21,000 bases of DNA from CAYORM01 sp964406375 (GTDB lineage Bacteria > Pseudomonadota > Alphaproteobacteria > DSM-16000 > Inquilinaceae), in assembly GCA_964406375.1 (NCBI GenBank), contig CAYORM010000048.1, positions 1-21,000 on the forward strand. The letters run 5' to 3'. The notes under the pieces are model-generated. The model was not told where the DNA came from. It ran no database searches and saw only the letters and a program-made list of their open reading frames with translations. Of the stretch, positions 6,442 through 16,249 are shown piece by piece. Within the stretch, counting starts at the first letter, position 1; each line of letters opens with the position of its first letter. The translations under genes and the position numbers were made by a program.

Positions 6442-7563
6442 ATGCGGCTTCTGACACGCTACATCCTGCGGCAGCTCGCGATCGGCACGCTGATCACGAC
6501 GATCGTGCTGATCCTCGCGATCCTGCTGACGCAGTCGATGCGGCTCATCCAGTTCATCGTCGAGGGGCAGGCTTCGCCAGGCGTGTTTCTGCGCCTCGTC
6601 TTCCTGTCGATGCCGGAATTCCTGATCGCCATCCTGCCGATCGGCGCCGTGGCGGCGATCCTCTTCGTCTACAATCGCCTGCTCGCCGATGGCGAGCTGC
6701 TCGTCATGCGCAGTGCCGGGCTGGGGCAGATGTCGCTCGCCCTGCCCGGCCTTCTGATGGCGGTCGTCACCACCCTCGTCAGCTTCTCCACCACCCTCTA
6801 CTTCCTGCCGGTGACGGCGCGCGAGTTCCGCGACATCCGCGAGATCGTGCGCTCGAACTATTCAGCGGCGCTGCTGCAGGCCGGCGACTTCAACCCGATA
6901 GGCCGCGACATGACGGTCTATATCCGCGAGCGCGACGATCTCGGCGGGCTGCACGGCATCCTGCTGCATGACGGTCGCAACCCTGCCGAGCCGGTGACGA
7001 TGATCGCCGAGGCGGGCGTGATCCGCGACGTCGACACCGAGCCGAAGGTCGTGCTGCTGAACGGCCAGCGGCAGACCTTCTTCCCCGAGACCGGGCGGAT
7101 GGAGACGCTGCGTTTCAACCAGTACTCCGTGCCGCTCGAGCTTATCGGACCGACCTTCTCCCGGACCAACCGCCAACCGGTCGAGCTCTTCGTCTGGCAG
7201 CTCCTGTCACCCGGTTTCACGGAGGAGGAAGACCCCTCCGACTATCGCCGGCTGATCACCGAGGGGCATATGCGGCTGACCGTACCGCTGTTGCCCGTCG
7301 CATTCGGTGCGCTGGCGCTCGGCTTCATGCTGCAGGGCGGTTTCGACCGGCGCGGGCTCAGCCGGCGTATCCTCTCGGCGATCGCAGCGGTGGTGGCGAT
7401 CGAGGCGGCCTATCTCGCGCTCGCTGGCGCCGCACGTGACGATCTGATGCTGATCCCGCTGCTCTACGTGCTGCCGGCGGTGACGGCGGTTGCGGGCTTC
7501 GCGCTGCTGTCGCGCGCCTCGGCCACGCCGCTGATCCGCACCGGACGCGCCGTCCCCGCCTGA
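6442..7563 (+). CDS. lptF: LPS export ABC transporter permease LptF (YjgP/YjgQ family)
   Basis: A 373-residue inner-membrane protein of the LptF/LptG family. In the LptB2FG complex it helps extract LPS from the inner membrane and pass it to LptC and the periplasmic bridge. The family layout is clear: three N-terminal membrane segments (about 12-32, 56-78, 101-122), a periplasmic beta-jellyroll region (about 125-265), and three C-terminal segments (about 281-297, 309-329, 336-356). The opening MRLLTRYILRQLA and the coupling-helix stretch NRLLADGELLVMRSAG (78-93) are typical. ATG at 6442 is chosen because it starts the first amphipathic helix exactly as in relatives; the frame is open upstream but not conserved. 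Unusually, no lptG follows; recQ is next after 73 bases. LptF is preferred over LptG from the N-terminal sequence and the MRLTVPLLP segment, but the F/G choice is less sure than the family. Confidence 0.85.
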   Translation: MRLLTRYILRQLAIGTLITTIVLILAILLTQSMRLIQFIVEGQASPGVFLRLVFLSMPEFLIAILPIGAVAAILFVYNRLLADGELLVMRSAGLGQMSLALPGLLMAVVTTLVSFSTTLYFLPVTAREFRDIREIVRSNYSAALLQAGDFNPIGRDMTVYIRERDDLGGLHGILLHDGRNPAEPVTMIAEAGVIRDVDTEPKVVLLNGQRQTFFPETGRMETLRFNQYSVPLELIGPTFSRTNRQPVELFVWQLLSPGFTEEEDPSDYRRLITEGHMRLTVPLLPVAFGALALGFMLQGGFDRRGLSRRILSAIAAVVAIEAAYLALAGAARDDLMLIPLLYVLPAVTAVAGFALLSRASATPLIRTGRAVPA

Positions 7564-7599
7564 GGCGCCGCCCCCGCCTCGCCCCCACCGCGAGGTGTG

Positions 7600-7629
7600 G
7601 TGGCAGTGGAGGGTCTAAGACGCTATCAC
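7600..7629 (+). promoter_or_regulatory. Candidate recQ promoter, leaderless type
   Basis: GTGGCA (7600-7605, 4/6 to TTGACA), 18-base spacer, TATCAC (7624-7629). The -10 hexamer starts 13 bases before the recQ ATG, the same geometry as at lptF. The GGGGG just before the ATG is one base away and too close to act as a ribosome site. Confidence 0.42.
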
Positions 7630-7636
7630 TGGGGGC

Positions 7637-9474
<1,838 letters not shown>

Positions 9475-9478
<4 letters not shown>

Positions 9479-10269
9479 CGCCCTTTCACCTCACGCGGGG
9501 CGAGGCGCCGCTGATCCTCAGCATCCCGCATGGCGGGACGGAGCTGCCGGCCGATCTGGCCGAGGCGCTGACCGAGGAGGCGCTCGCCCTCACCGATACC
9601 GACTGGCATCTCGACCGGCTCTACGATTTCGCCGCGGCGATGGGGGCGACGGTGATCGCGGCGACGCAGTCGCGCTACCTCATCGACGTCAACCGGCCGC
9701 CGGACGATGCCAGCCTCTATCCCGGCCAGGCGACGACCGGGCTGTGCCCGCTCACCGATTTCGACGGGACGCCGCTCTACCGGCCCGGCCGCGAGCCGGA
9801 CGCGGCCGAGATCGCCCGCCGGCGCGCGGCGGTCTGGGCTCCCTATCATGCCGCCCTCGCCGCCGAGGTGGAGCGCGTCAGGGCGGCGCATGGCCATGCG
9901 ATCGTCTATGACGCGCATTCGATCCGCTCGATCGTGCCGCGCCTGTTTCCCGGCAAGCTGCCCGATTTCAACATCGGCACCCATGGCGGGCGGGCCTGCG
10001 CTCCGGCGATCGCCGAGCGCGTCGAGCGGATCTGCGCTGCGGCGCCGGGCTATTCCCATGTCGTGAACGGCCGCTTCAAGGGCGGTTACATCACGCGGCA
10101 CTACGGTCGGCCGGAGGCCGGCGTGCATGCGCTGCAGATGGAGCTCGCCCAGTGGCGCTACATGGACGAGCAGCCGCCCTTCGACTGGCGCCCGGCCGGC
10201 GCCGCCTCGCTGAAGGCGGTGCTGGAACGGGTGATCGAGGCGCTGATCGCCTGGCGGCCGTCCAGGTAG
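9475..10269 (+). CDS. hutG: N-formylglutamate amidohydrolase (deformylase)
   Basis: A 264-residue metal-dependent amidohydrolase of the HutG/FGase family, splitting N-formyl-L-glutamate to glutamate and formate, the last step of the five-step histidine degradation route. Motifs: LSIPHGGTELP (15-25), DTDWHLDRLYDF (41-52), DVNRPPDDASLYPGQ (71-85), YDAHSI (145-150) with a likely metal-binding His148, NIGTHGG (166-172), and GGYITRHYG (203-211) near the C-terminus. These fit hutG-type enzymes rather than general peptidases. It starts inside the recQ stop codon (ATGA), so translation is probably coupled to recQ; there is no separate good ribosome site. No hutU, hutH, hutI or hutF is nearby, so it may act in a scattered histidine pathway or on another formyl-amino acid. 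Family is firm, context unusual. Confidence 0.9.
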
Positions 10270-10278
10270 CGACCCCGC

Positions 10279-10307
10279 GCGCCGGCCCTCTGCCCGGCGG
10301 CCGGCGC
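10279..10307. terminator. Bidirectional hairpin between hutG and the ABC operon
   Basis: Perfect 9-bp inverted repeat GCGCCGGCC (10279-10287) / GGCCGGCGC (10299-10307) with an 11-base loop, placed in the 53-base gap between two convergent genes. Position and stem strength fit a bidirectional terminator; no U-tract is seen on either side, as is common in very GC-rich genomes. Confidence 0.55.
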
Positions 10308-10322
10308 AGGCCGGCACCGCGC

Positions 10323-12431
10323 TCAGGCGTGGCCGAACACGGCGTTGCGGGCCAGCTCCTCGGTCGGGATGTGGCAGCGGATGCGATGCCCCTCCGCCGC
10401 GACACGGTCGGGCGGCGGCTCCTCGTCGCAGATGCGACCCAGCTTGCGCGGGCAGCGCGTGCTGAACGGGCAGCCCTTCGGCGGGTTAAGCGCGCTCGGC
10501 AGGTTTCCCTCGAGGATGATCCGCTCGCGCTGCACCGTCGGATCGGCGACGGGCACGGCGGAGAGCAGCGCCTCGGTATAGGGGTGATAGGGCGGCTCGA
10601 AGACCTGCCGCGTCGTGCCCTGCTCCATGATCTGGCCGAGATACATCACCACGACCCGATCGGAGAGGTAACGCACCACGCCGAGATCATGGCTGATGAA
10701 GAGCAGCGTCGTGCCGTTCTCGCGCTGGATGTCGAGCAACAGGCTGGTGATCGCCGCCTGCACGGAGACGTCCAGCGCCGAGACCGGCTCATCGGCCACG
10801 ACGATCTTCGGATTGCCGGCGAAGGCGCGCGCGATGCCGACCCGCTGCTTCTGCCCGCCGGAGAGCTGGCGCGGCCGACGATTGGCAAAGGCGCGCGGCA
10901 GCTTGACGAGATCGAGCAGGCGGAGGACCCGCTCCTCGACCTTGCTGCGGTCCTTCTCCACCCCGAAGCGGCGGATCACCCGGCCGATTTGGGCGCCGAC
11001 CGTCATGCTGGGGTTCAGCGTGTCGTTGGCGTTCTGGAAGACCATCTGCAGCGCGCCGAGCTGGCTCGCGCTGCGCTTTTGCACCGGGAGCTGGCCGATA
11101 TCCTCGCCATCGAAGACGAGCGCGCCGTCGGTCGCGGTCTCCAGCCCCATCAGGACCTTGGCGAAGGTGGACTTGCCGCAGCCGCTCTCGCCGACGATGG
11201 CGACCGTCTGACCGGCCCGTGCGGTGAAGGACAGCCCCTCATTGGCCTTGACGTGGCGGACGGCGCCGCCGCTGATCAGCGCCGAGAGCGACCGGTCGAC
11301 GAGCGCGTAATGCTTGCGCATCTCGTCGACGACCAGCACCTCCGAGCCGGTCCGGCCGGCCACCGCGGCGATGGCCCGCTGCTCCGGACCGGCCTCGCTC
11401 TCGATCTCGCTCCAGCGGACGCAGCGCACGAGATGACCGCTGGCGGGGTCGACCGTCTCGAGCGGAATATCGGCCACGTCGCAGCGGCCATGGACCGCAT
11501 AGTCGCAGCGCGGCGAGAAATTGCAGCCGACCGGCCGCTCATAGGGCAGCGGAAGCTGGCCGCGCATCGGCATCAGCGGCCGCTCTGACTTGTCCTTCAG
11601 CGGGCTCGGGATGCAGCCGAACAGCCCCTGCGTATAAGGATGGCGGGGCGCGGCGAAGACCTCGCGCACATCGCCCGTCTCGACCGCTTCACCGGAATAC
11701 ATGACGCAGACGCGGTCGCAGGTCTGCAGGATCAGCCCGAGATTGTGGCTGATATAGACCATCGCTGTACCGGTTGAGCGCGCGAGATCGGCGATCAGGT
11801 CGACGATCCCGGCCTCGACCGTCACGTCGAGCGCCGTGGTCGGCTCATCGAGGAGCAGGAGCGCGGGGTTCGACAACAGCGCCATGGCGATCACAACGCG
11901 CTGCTGCTGCCCACCGGAGATCTGGTGCGGGTAAGCCCGCATCAGCCGCTCGGGGTCGGGCAGCCGCACCTTGGCCAGCATCGCCGAGGCGCGGTCGCGC
12001 GCCATCTCGCGCGTGCAGCCCGGCTCATGGAACAGCGGCACCTCCATGAGCTGCTCGCCGATCGTCATGCTCGGGTTCAGCGCCGCCATCGGCTCCTGAT
12101 AGACCATGGCGATCTGCGAGCCGCGGAGCTGCCGCAGCTCCTCGCGCGACATCCGCGTCATGTCGCGGCCGCGGAAGCGGATCGAGCCGCCGACGATCCG
12201 GCCATTGCCGCCGAGATACTGCATCACCGCCATCGCGACGGTGGATTTGCCGCAGCCGCTCTCGCCGACCACGCCGATCGCCTCGCCGGCATGGACGGTC
12301 ATCGAGAAGTCGATCACCGCCGGCACCTCTCCGGCACGGGTGAAGTAGGAGATCGACAGATTCTCGATCTCGAGCACCGGGGCGCCGGCGTCGAGGCCGG
12401 CGACGGTCGCGGGGGTCGCGGCGTCGGGCAT
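10323..12431 (-). CDS. Peptide/nickel-type ABC transporter, two ATPase domains in one protein (DppD-DppF fusion)
   Basis: A 702-residue cytosolic protein with two complete ABC ATPases, equal to DppD plus DppF joined; it powers the adjacent permeases. NBD1: Walker A GESGCGKST (56-64), signature ISGGQQQ (171-177), Walker B LLLLDEP (191-197), His229. A C-terminal oligopeptide-type Cys region follows (C303, C309, C317, C337). After a linker near 342-363, NBD2 has GESGCGKST (414-422), signature LSGGQKQ (523-529), Walker B IVVADEP (543-549), His581 and a second Cys region (C654, C660, C668, C686). All ATP-site residues are intact in both halves, so both should hydrolyse ATP. The Q-loop of NBD2 reads FQNAND instead of the commoner FQDPYAS-like sequence. 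Start ATG 12431 lies 3 bases after the permease stop, with GAGGG upstream. Last gene of the operon. Substrate unknown. Confidence 0.93.
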   Translation of the reverse strand: MPDAATPATVAGLDAGAPVLEIENLSISYFTRAGEVPAVIDFSMTVHAGEAIGVVGESGCGKSTVAMAVMQYLGGNGRIVGGSIRFRGRDMTRMSREELRQLRGSQIAMVYQEPMAALNPSMTIGEQLMEVPLFHEPGCTREMARDRASAMLAKVRLPDPERLMRAYPHQISGGQQQRVVIAMALLSNPALLLLDEPTTALDVTVEAGIVDLIADLARSTGTAMVYISHNLGLILQTCDRVCVMYSGEAVETGDVREVFAAPRHPYTQGLFGCIPSPLKDKSERPLMPMRGQLPLPYERPVGCNFSPRCDYAVHGRCDVADIPLETVDPASGHLVRCVRWSEIESEAGPEQRAIAAVAGRTGSEVLVVDEMRKHYALVDRSLSALISGGAVRHVKANEGLSFTARAGQTVAIVGESGCGKSTFAKVLMGLETATDGALVFDGEDIGQLPVQKRSASQLGALQMVFQNANDTLNPSMTVGAQIGRVIRRFGVEKDRSKVEERVLRLLDLVKLPRAFANRRPRQLSGGQKQRVGIARAFAGNPKIVVADEPVSALDVSVQAAITSLLLDIQRENGTTLLFISHDLGVVRYLSDRVVVMYLGQIMEQGTTRQVFEPPYHPYTEALLSAVPVADPTVQRERIILEGNLPSALNPPKGCPFSTRCPRKLGRICDEEPPPDRVAAEGHRIRCHIPTEELARNAVFGHA

Positions 12432-12434
12432 GCG

Positions 12435-13331
12435 TCAGTCCCTCATCGATATCTCGCGCAGCCCGTCGGCGAGCAGGTTCAGGCCCAGCACGAGCGAGGA
12501 GATGGCGAGGCAGGGAAAGATCGTCATATGGGGCGCGAAGGTCGCCATGCCACGGGTTTCGTTGACCATGCCGCCCCAATCCGGGTCGGGCGGCGGCAGG
12601 CCGAGTCCGAGGAATCCGAGCACGCCGATCGTGATCGTCGTGTAGCCGAGGCGCAGGCAGGCATCGACGATCAGCGGTCCGCGCGCATTCGGCAGGATCT
12701 CCACGAACATGATGTAGAGATCACTCTCGCCCCGTGTCTGCGCGGCCGCCACATAGTCGCGGTTGCGCAGGTCGAGCACCAGGCCGCGCACGATGCGCAT
12801 GATGCCCGGGGCGCTGGCGAACATCACTGCCAGGACGATGTTCACCCCGGACGGGCCGAAGGTGGTGATGATGACGACGTAAAGGACGAGGATCGGGAAG
12901 GACAGGATGATGTCGCCGAGCCGGCTCAGCAGATCGTCCCACAGCCCGCGCTTGTAGCCCGCCACCACACCCATCACGACGCCCACTGCATAGGCAGCGA
13001 AGGTCGCGACCGGTGCGTAGATCAGCACCCGCTGCGCCCCCCAGATGACGCGGCTGAGGATGTCGCGGCCGAGATGATCCGTGCCCAGCCAGAAGGTGCC
13101 GCCATCGGGCGCGGCGGTGCCGGGTGTGGCGAAGGGCACGAGGTTCTGGTTGGGCGGATAGGGCGCCAGCCAGGGGGCGAGGATCGCGACGAGCACCCAG
13201 AACAGGATGATCGCCACGCCGATCATCCCCACCCAGCTCTCGCGCAGCAGGCCGATGCCGCGCAGCAGGCGCCGCCAGAACGGTGCGCGCCGGCCGGCGG
13301 TCGAGGCAGCGGGGGCCGTGGTCTCGGTCAT
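12435..13331 (-). CDS. ABC transporter permease, DppC/OppC-type
   Basis: A 298-residue inner-membrane permease of the DppC/OppC family. The N-terminal cytosolic tail is followed by a first membrane segment (about 36-55), the family marker HWLGTDHLGRDILSRVIWG-like block at 80-98 (here starting WLGTDHLGRD), and four to five further segments. The EAA coupling loop that docks on the ATPase is AAAQTRGESDLYIMFVEILP (195-214) with Gly201. The start at ATG 13331 is preferred over an earlier in-frame ATG at 13382 because it follows the DppB stop by 7 bases, has a GAGG site, and the 17 extra residues look unlike the family. Together with the preceding DppB-type gene it forms the transmembrane pore. Substrate is not readable from the permease. 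Confidence 0.93.
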   Translation of the reverse strand: MTETTAPAASTAGRRAPFWRRLLRGIGLLRESWVGMIGVAIILFWVLVAILAPWLAPYPPNQNLVPFATPGTAAPDGGTFWLGTDHLGRDILSRVIWGAQRVLIYAPVATFAAYAVGVVMGVVAGYKRGLWDDLLSRLGDIILSFPILVLYVVIITTFGPSGVNIVLAVMFASAPGIMRIVRGLVLDLRNRDYVAAAQTRGESDLYIMFVEILPNARGPLIVDACLRLGYTTITIGVLGFLGLGLPPPDPDWGGMVNETRGMATFAPHMTIFPCLAISSLVLGLNLLADGLREISMRD

Positions 13332-13338
13332 GCCGGCC

Positions 13339-14271
13339 TCACGTGAAGCGGATGCGCGGGTTGAGGAACATGTAGCCGACATCGGCGATCGTCTGCGTCG
13401 AGACCGCCACGAAGACGGCGATCAGCGTGCAGGCCTGGATCACATAGATGTCCTGATTGAGCGACGCCTCCAGCAGCAGCGAGCCGAAGCCCTTGTAGTT
13501 GAAGAAGGTCTCGACGACGATCACGCCCGAGAGCAGCCAGTTGATCTGCAGCACGATGACGGTGAACGGGGCGATCAGCGCATTGCGCACGGCGTGGCGC
13601 ATCACCACCCGCCGGAAGGGCAGCCCCTTGAGGATCGCGGTGCGGATGTAGTGGCTCTGCATCACCTCGGCCATCGAGGCGCGCATCATCCGGGTGACAT
13701 AGCCGAAATCGTAGAGGAACAGGACCAGCACCGGCATCACCATCTCGGCGACGCTGAAGCCCTGGTTCATGCCGCTCGTGCCGGGCAGCCAGCCGAGCAG
13801 GAAGACGAAGACGAAGGACAGCAGCACCGCGGAGGCGAATTCCGGCACCGAGGTGGTGATGATCGAAATGATCGAGATCGTGCGATCGGTGCCCGAGCCC
13901 TCGCGCATCCCCGCCAGCACCCCGAGCACGATCGACACCGGGATGATCAGGGCGAAGACGCAGGCGGCAAGGATCGCCGTGTTGCCGAGCCGCGTCCACA
14001 GAATGTCGGAGACCGGCACCTTGAAGACGATCGACCGGCCGAAATCCCCTTCGATGACACGGCCGAGCCAGCCGAAATAGCGCACATACCAGGGCTGGAG
14101 ATACCCGTTCGCCTCGAGCCAGAGGTGGCGCTGCTCCTCTGAGGTGTAGGGCCCGAGGACCTTGATCGCCACTGACTCGCCGTTGACCTCCAACAGGAGG
14201 AAGACGAGGAAGGTCACCACGAGCATCGTGGCGGCCATCAGCAGCAGTCGCTTGACGATGAAGATCAGCAT
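13339..14271 (-). CDS. ABC transporter permease, DppB/OppB-type
   Basis: A 310-residue inner-membrane permease of the DppB/OppB family, partner of the DppC-type gene downstream. It starts with a first membrane segment (about 4-27), then a periplasmic region with the family's GDFGRSIVFKVPV stretch (75-87), and five more segments (about 100-120, 132-160, 175-192, 235-255, 276-296). The EAA loop contacting the ATPase is HYIRTAILKGLPFRRVVMRH (207-226). The C-terminus ends in FLNPRIRFT, as is usual for this group (D/NPRIR). ATG 14271 has only a weak ribosome site, consistent with lower expression than the binding-protein gene, from which it is separated by 163 bases containing a strong hairpin. 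The stop is 7 bases before the next permease start. Confidence 0.94.
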   Translation of the reverse strand: MLIFIVKRLLLMAATMLVVTFLVFLLLEVNGESVAIKVLGPYTSEEQRHLWLEANGYLQPWYVRYFGWLGRVIEGDFGRSIVFKVPVSDILWTRLGNTAILAACVFALIIPVSIVLGVLAGMREGSGTDRTISIISIITTSVPEFASAVLLSFVFVFLLGWLPGTSGMNQGFSVAEMVMPVLVLFLYDFGYVTRMMRASMAEVMQSHYIRTAILKGLPFRRVVMRHAVRNALIAPFTVIVLQINWLLSGVIVVETFFNYKGFGSLLLEASLNQDIYVIQACTLIAVFVAVSTQTIADVGYMFLNPRIRFT

Positions 14272-14309
14272 CCGACGCGGTGGCCTACTCCGTTGGCGTG
14301 GCGAGCGAC

Positions 14310-14359
14310 GCTGCGGCTGTCCGGCGCCGTAGGGGCGGCACCGCGCCAGCCGCCGCAGC
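14310..14359 (-). other. Second inverted repeat in the binding-protein/permease gap
   Basis: GCTGCGGC (14310-14317) and GCCGCAGC (14352-14359) form a perfect 8-bp stem around a 34-base GC-rich spacer. It would fold in the mRNA shortly before the DppB-type start and could lower its translation or mRNA passage. May be incidental to base composition. Confidence 0.3.
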
Positions 14360-14374
14360 GGCTACGAGAGAGGT

Positions 14375-14412
14375 CCGCCAGGACACCCTGTGACATTCGG
14401 GTGCCCTGGCGG
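14375..14412 (-). other. Strong stem-loop just after the binding-protein gene
   Basis: Arms 14399-14412 and 14375-14388 pair over 14 bp with a 10-base loop. On the plus strand there is one A-C mismatch, but in the minus-strand transcript this becomes a G-U wobble, so the stem is complete only in the RNA of the operon. It begins 22 bases after the binding-protein stop. Hairpins at this place in binding-protein operons are known to protect the upstream message from 3' exonucleases and partly terminate transcription. Downstream comes CCTCTCTCGT rather than a real U-tract, favouring the stabiliser/attenuator role. Confidence 0.6.
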
Positions 14413-14434
14413 TCGTCACCGTTCGGCGGACGGC

Positions 14435-16105
14435 TCAGGCCGACAGCCACACCTTGTCGAAGTAGAACTCGCGCGCGAAATGATACTCGAACCCGTGAAC
14501 CTTGTCGCTCGAGGCCGTGAAGATCTTGTTCCAGAACGGGATGATCGCGATCGCGTCGTCCTGCAGGATCTTCTCGAGTTCGAAGACCAGCGCCTTCCGC
14601 GCATTGATGTCGACGGTCGCCTGGGCCTCGTCGAGGATGCGGTCGAATTCCGGATTGCTGTAGGCGGTCTCGTTCCACGCGACGCCGGTGCGATAGGCGA
14701 GCGCCAGCACCTGCACGCCGAGCGGGCGGGTCGTCCACTGCGTGATGCTGAAGGGCCAAGTGGTCCAGCGATCCCAATAGGTGCCGCCAGGGAGCACATT
14801 GACCTTCAGGTTGATGCCGGCCGGCTTCACCATCTCCGCCATCACGATGGCGATCTGACTCTCCCAGGTCGGGTCGTTGACGCAGTTGATCTCGAGGTCG
14901 ATGCCGTTGGGATAGCCGGCCTCGGCGAGGAGCGCCTTGGCGCGCTCGATGTCCGGCGGCGGCAGCGGCAGCGGGGTGTATTCCGGATGGATTGGCGAGA
15001 CGTGGAAGTCCTCGCCCGGCGTGCCATAGCCCTGATAGGCGAGATCGAGAAGCTTCTGGTGATCGATGCAGGCCTGGACCGCCTTGCGGATCCGCTTGTC
15101 GCCATAGGGTTCGTTGTTGACGTTGAACCGGGCGACGCCGGTGATCGCCGTCACCTTCTCGTAGATCCGGGCGTTCGGCAGCCCCTGGACCGCGGGGATC
15201 AGGCTCTGGTCGAGCGTGTAGAGCAGATCGACCTGGCCCGAGGCGAGTGACGCGATCTGCGCCGAAGCATCGCCGCCGAGGTCGATGAATTCGACGCCGT
15301 CGAGGTGGATGTCACCGCCCCACCAGTCGTCGCGCCGGCGGAACACCGCGCGGTCGCCGACCGCGAAGCTCTCGAGCGTGAACGGGCCGGTGCCGATCGG
15401 ATTCTCGATCAGGCTCGCCGAATAATCGGTGCCGAAACCGCGATGGGTGATCAGTGCCGGATAGTCGCCGAGGCTCTCCGGGAACTCGATCATCGGGCTG
15501 CGCAGATTGAAGCGCACCGTGTAGTCGTCGATCTTCTCGATGGCGTTGTCGGCCATCCGGATCGTGTCGCCCTCGGTTACCGTCAGGCCGATGAAACGGC
15601 CCTGGTTCGACGAGCCGGTCGCGGAGTCAAGCCAGCGCGTGAAGGTCGCGATCACATCGTCAGCGTTGAACTCGTCGCCATTCGACCACTTCACCCCGCG
15701 GCGGAGGTGGAAGGTCCACTGGCTGACATCCTCATTCGCCTCCCAGCTCTCGGCGAGATAGGGATGGGCGAGATCGTCGGTGCCGATCTTGACCAGCTGC
15801 TCGCACAGCATGCGGCCGAGATTGCCCTTCTCGGACCAGTCATAGACGGCGGGATCGGCCATATCCATGACCGACATGCCGACGCGGATGACGCCGCCCT
15901 TAACCGGCTCCGCCTCCTGGGCCATCGCCCGCGGCATCAGATCCTCGCCGGTGACGGCATTGACGACAGCGTAGGCGGCCGGCACCGAAAGACCGAGCAG
16001 AACGGAATTGCGCAGGAATTCGCGGCGATGGATCTGGCCGCTCTTCAACTCCTCGGCCATCTTCGGAATGGCGACGTGAACCTTGCCGAGGTCCTTGATG
16101 TTCAT
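14435..16105 (-). CDS. ABC transporter family-5 solute-binding protein, Tat-exported
   Basis: A 556-residue periplasmic binding protein of the peptide/nickel (SBP_bac_5) family that would deliver the ligand to the neighbouring permeases. The export signal is twin-arginine: IHRREFLRNS (25-34) with R27-R28, then a hydrophobic stretch LLGLSVPAAYAVV (36-48) and likely cleavage near AMAQ (60-63). Family marks follow: RVGMSVMDMADPAVYDW (74-90), YLAESWE, WTFHLRRGVKWSNGDEFNADD, then later the GTGPF motif, VARFNVNN, RIRKAVQACIDHQ, AKALLAEAGYPNG and the C-terminal LEKILQDDAIAIIPFWN block. Start ATG 16105 has GGGGGAG upstream; the frame extends far upstream but only as the shadow of a divergent gene. 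First gene of the operon. The ligand could be a peptide, a sugar or opine-like compound, or a metal chelate; sequence alone does not decide. Confidence 0.93.
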   Translation of the reverse strand: MNIKDLGKVHVAIPKMAEELKSGQIHRREFLRNSVLLGLSVPAAYAVVNAVTGEDLMPRAMAQEAEPVKGGVIRVGMSVMDMADPAVYDWSEKGNLGRMLCEQLVKIGTDDLAHPYLAESWEANEDVSQWTFHLRRGVKWSNGDEFNADDVIATFTRWLDSATGSSNQGRFIGLTVTEGDTIRMADNAIEKIDDYTVRFNLRSPMIEFPESLGDYPALITHRGFGTDYSASLIENPIGTGPFTLESFAVGDRAVFRRRDDWWGGDIHLDGVEFIDLGGDASAQIASLASGQVDLLYTLDQSLIPAVQGLPNARIYEKVTAITGVARFNVNNEPYGDKRIRKAVQACIDHQKLLDLAYQGYGTPGEDFHVSPIHPEYTPLPLPPPDIERAKALLAEAGYPNGIDLEINCVNDPTWESQIAIVMAEMVKPAGINLKVNVLPGGTYWDRWTTWPFSITQWTTRPLGVQVLALAYRTGVAWNETAYSNPEFDRILDEAQATVDINARKALVFELEKILQDDAIAIIPFWNKIFTASSDKVHGFEYHFAREFYFDKVWLSA

Positions 16106-16178
16106 GACGGTTCTCCCCCGTGTCTTCGCGCGGACGGGCCCGGATCGGCCCCAAATGGCGTCTGCGACACCGTCTGGA

Positions 16179-16222
16179 CGCCTGCCGCAGGCGCCCGCCT
16201 CCCCGCTTCCATGATCGGGCGC
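16179..16222 (-). other. Overlapping hairpins in the ABC operon leader
   Basis: Stem A pairs CGCCTG (16179-16184) with CAGGCG (16188-16193) around a 3-base loop. Stem B pairs GCGCCCG (16191-16197) with CGGGCGC (16216-16222) around 18 bases. They share bases 16191-16193 and so cannot both form fully. They lie about 75-115 bases upstream of the binding-protein ATG, within the predicted leader. No known riboswitch is recognised. Confidence 0.35.
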
Positions 16223-16249
16223 GTTCCGAAGCCGGACGCGTCGTCTTGC

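Noticed and set aside
10323..12431. Fused ATPases as an assembly or frameshift artefact
   Set aside because: The frame is continuous across the linker near residues 342-363, both halves are complete, and two-ATPase proteins of this transporter type are known, so a real fusion is the simpler reading.
11925..13346. 473-codon plus-strand open frame opposite the ABC ATPase and permease genes
   Set aside because: His/Asp/Arg-rich low-complexity product spanning two real antisense genes and their junction; no ribosome site or domain.
14310..14412. Intrinsic terminator ending transcription after the binding-protein gene
   Set aside because: The stem is strong but no U-tract follows, and the permease and ATPase genes continue on the same strand with no alternative promoter evident; read-through with attenuation or stabilisation fits better.
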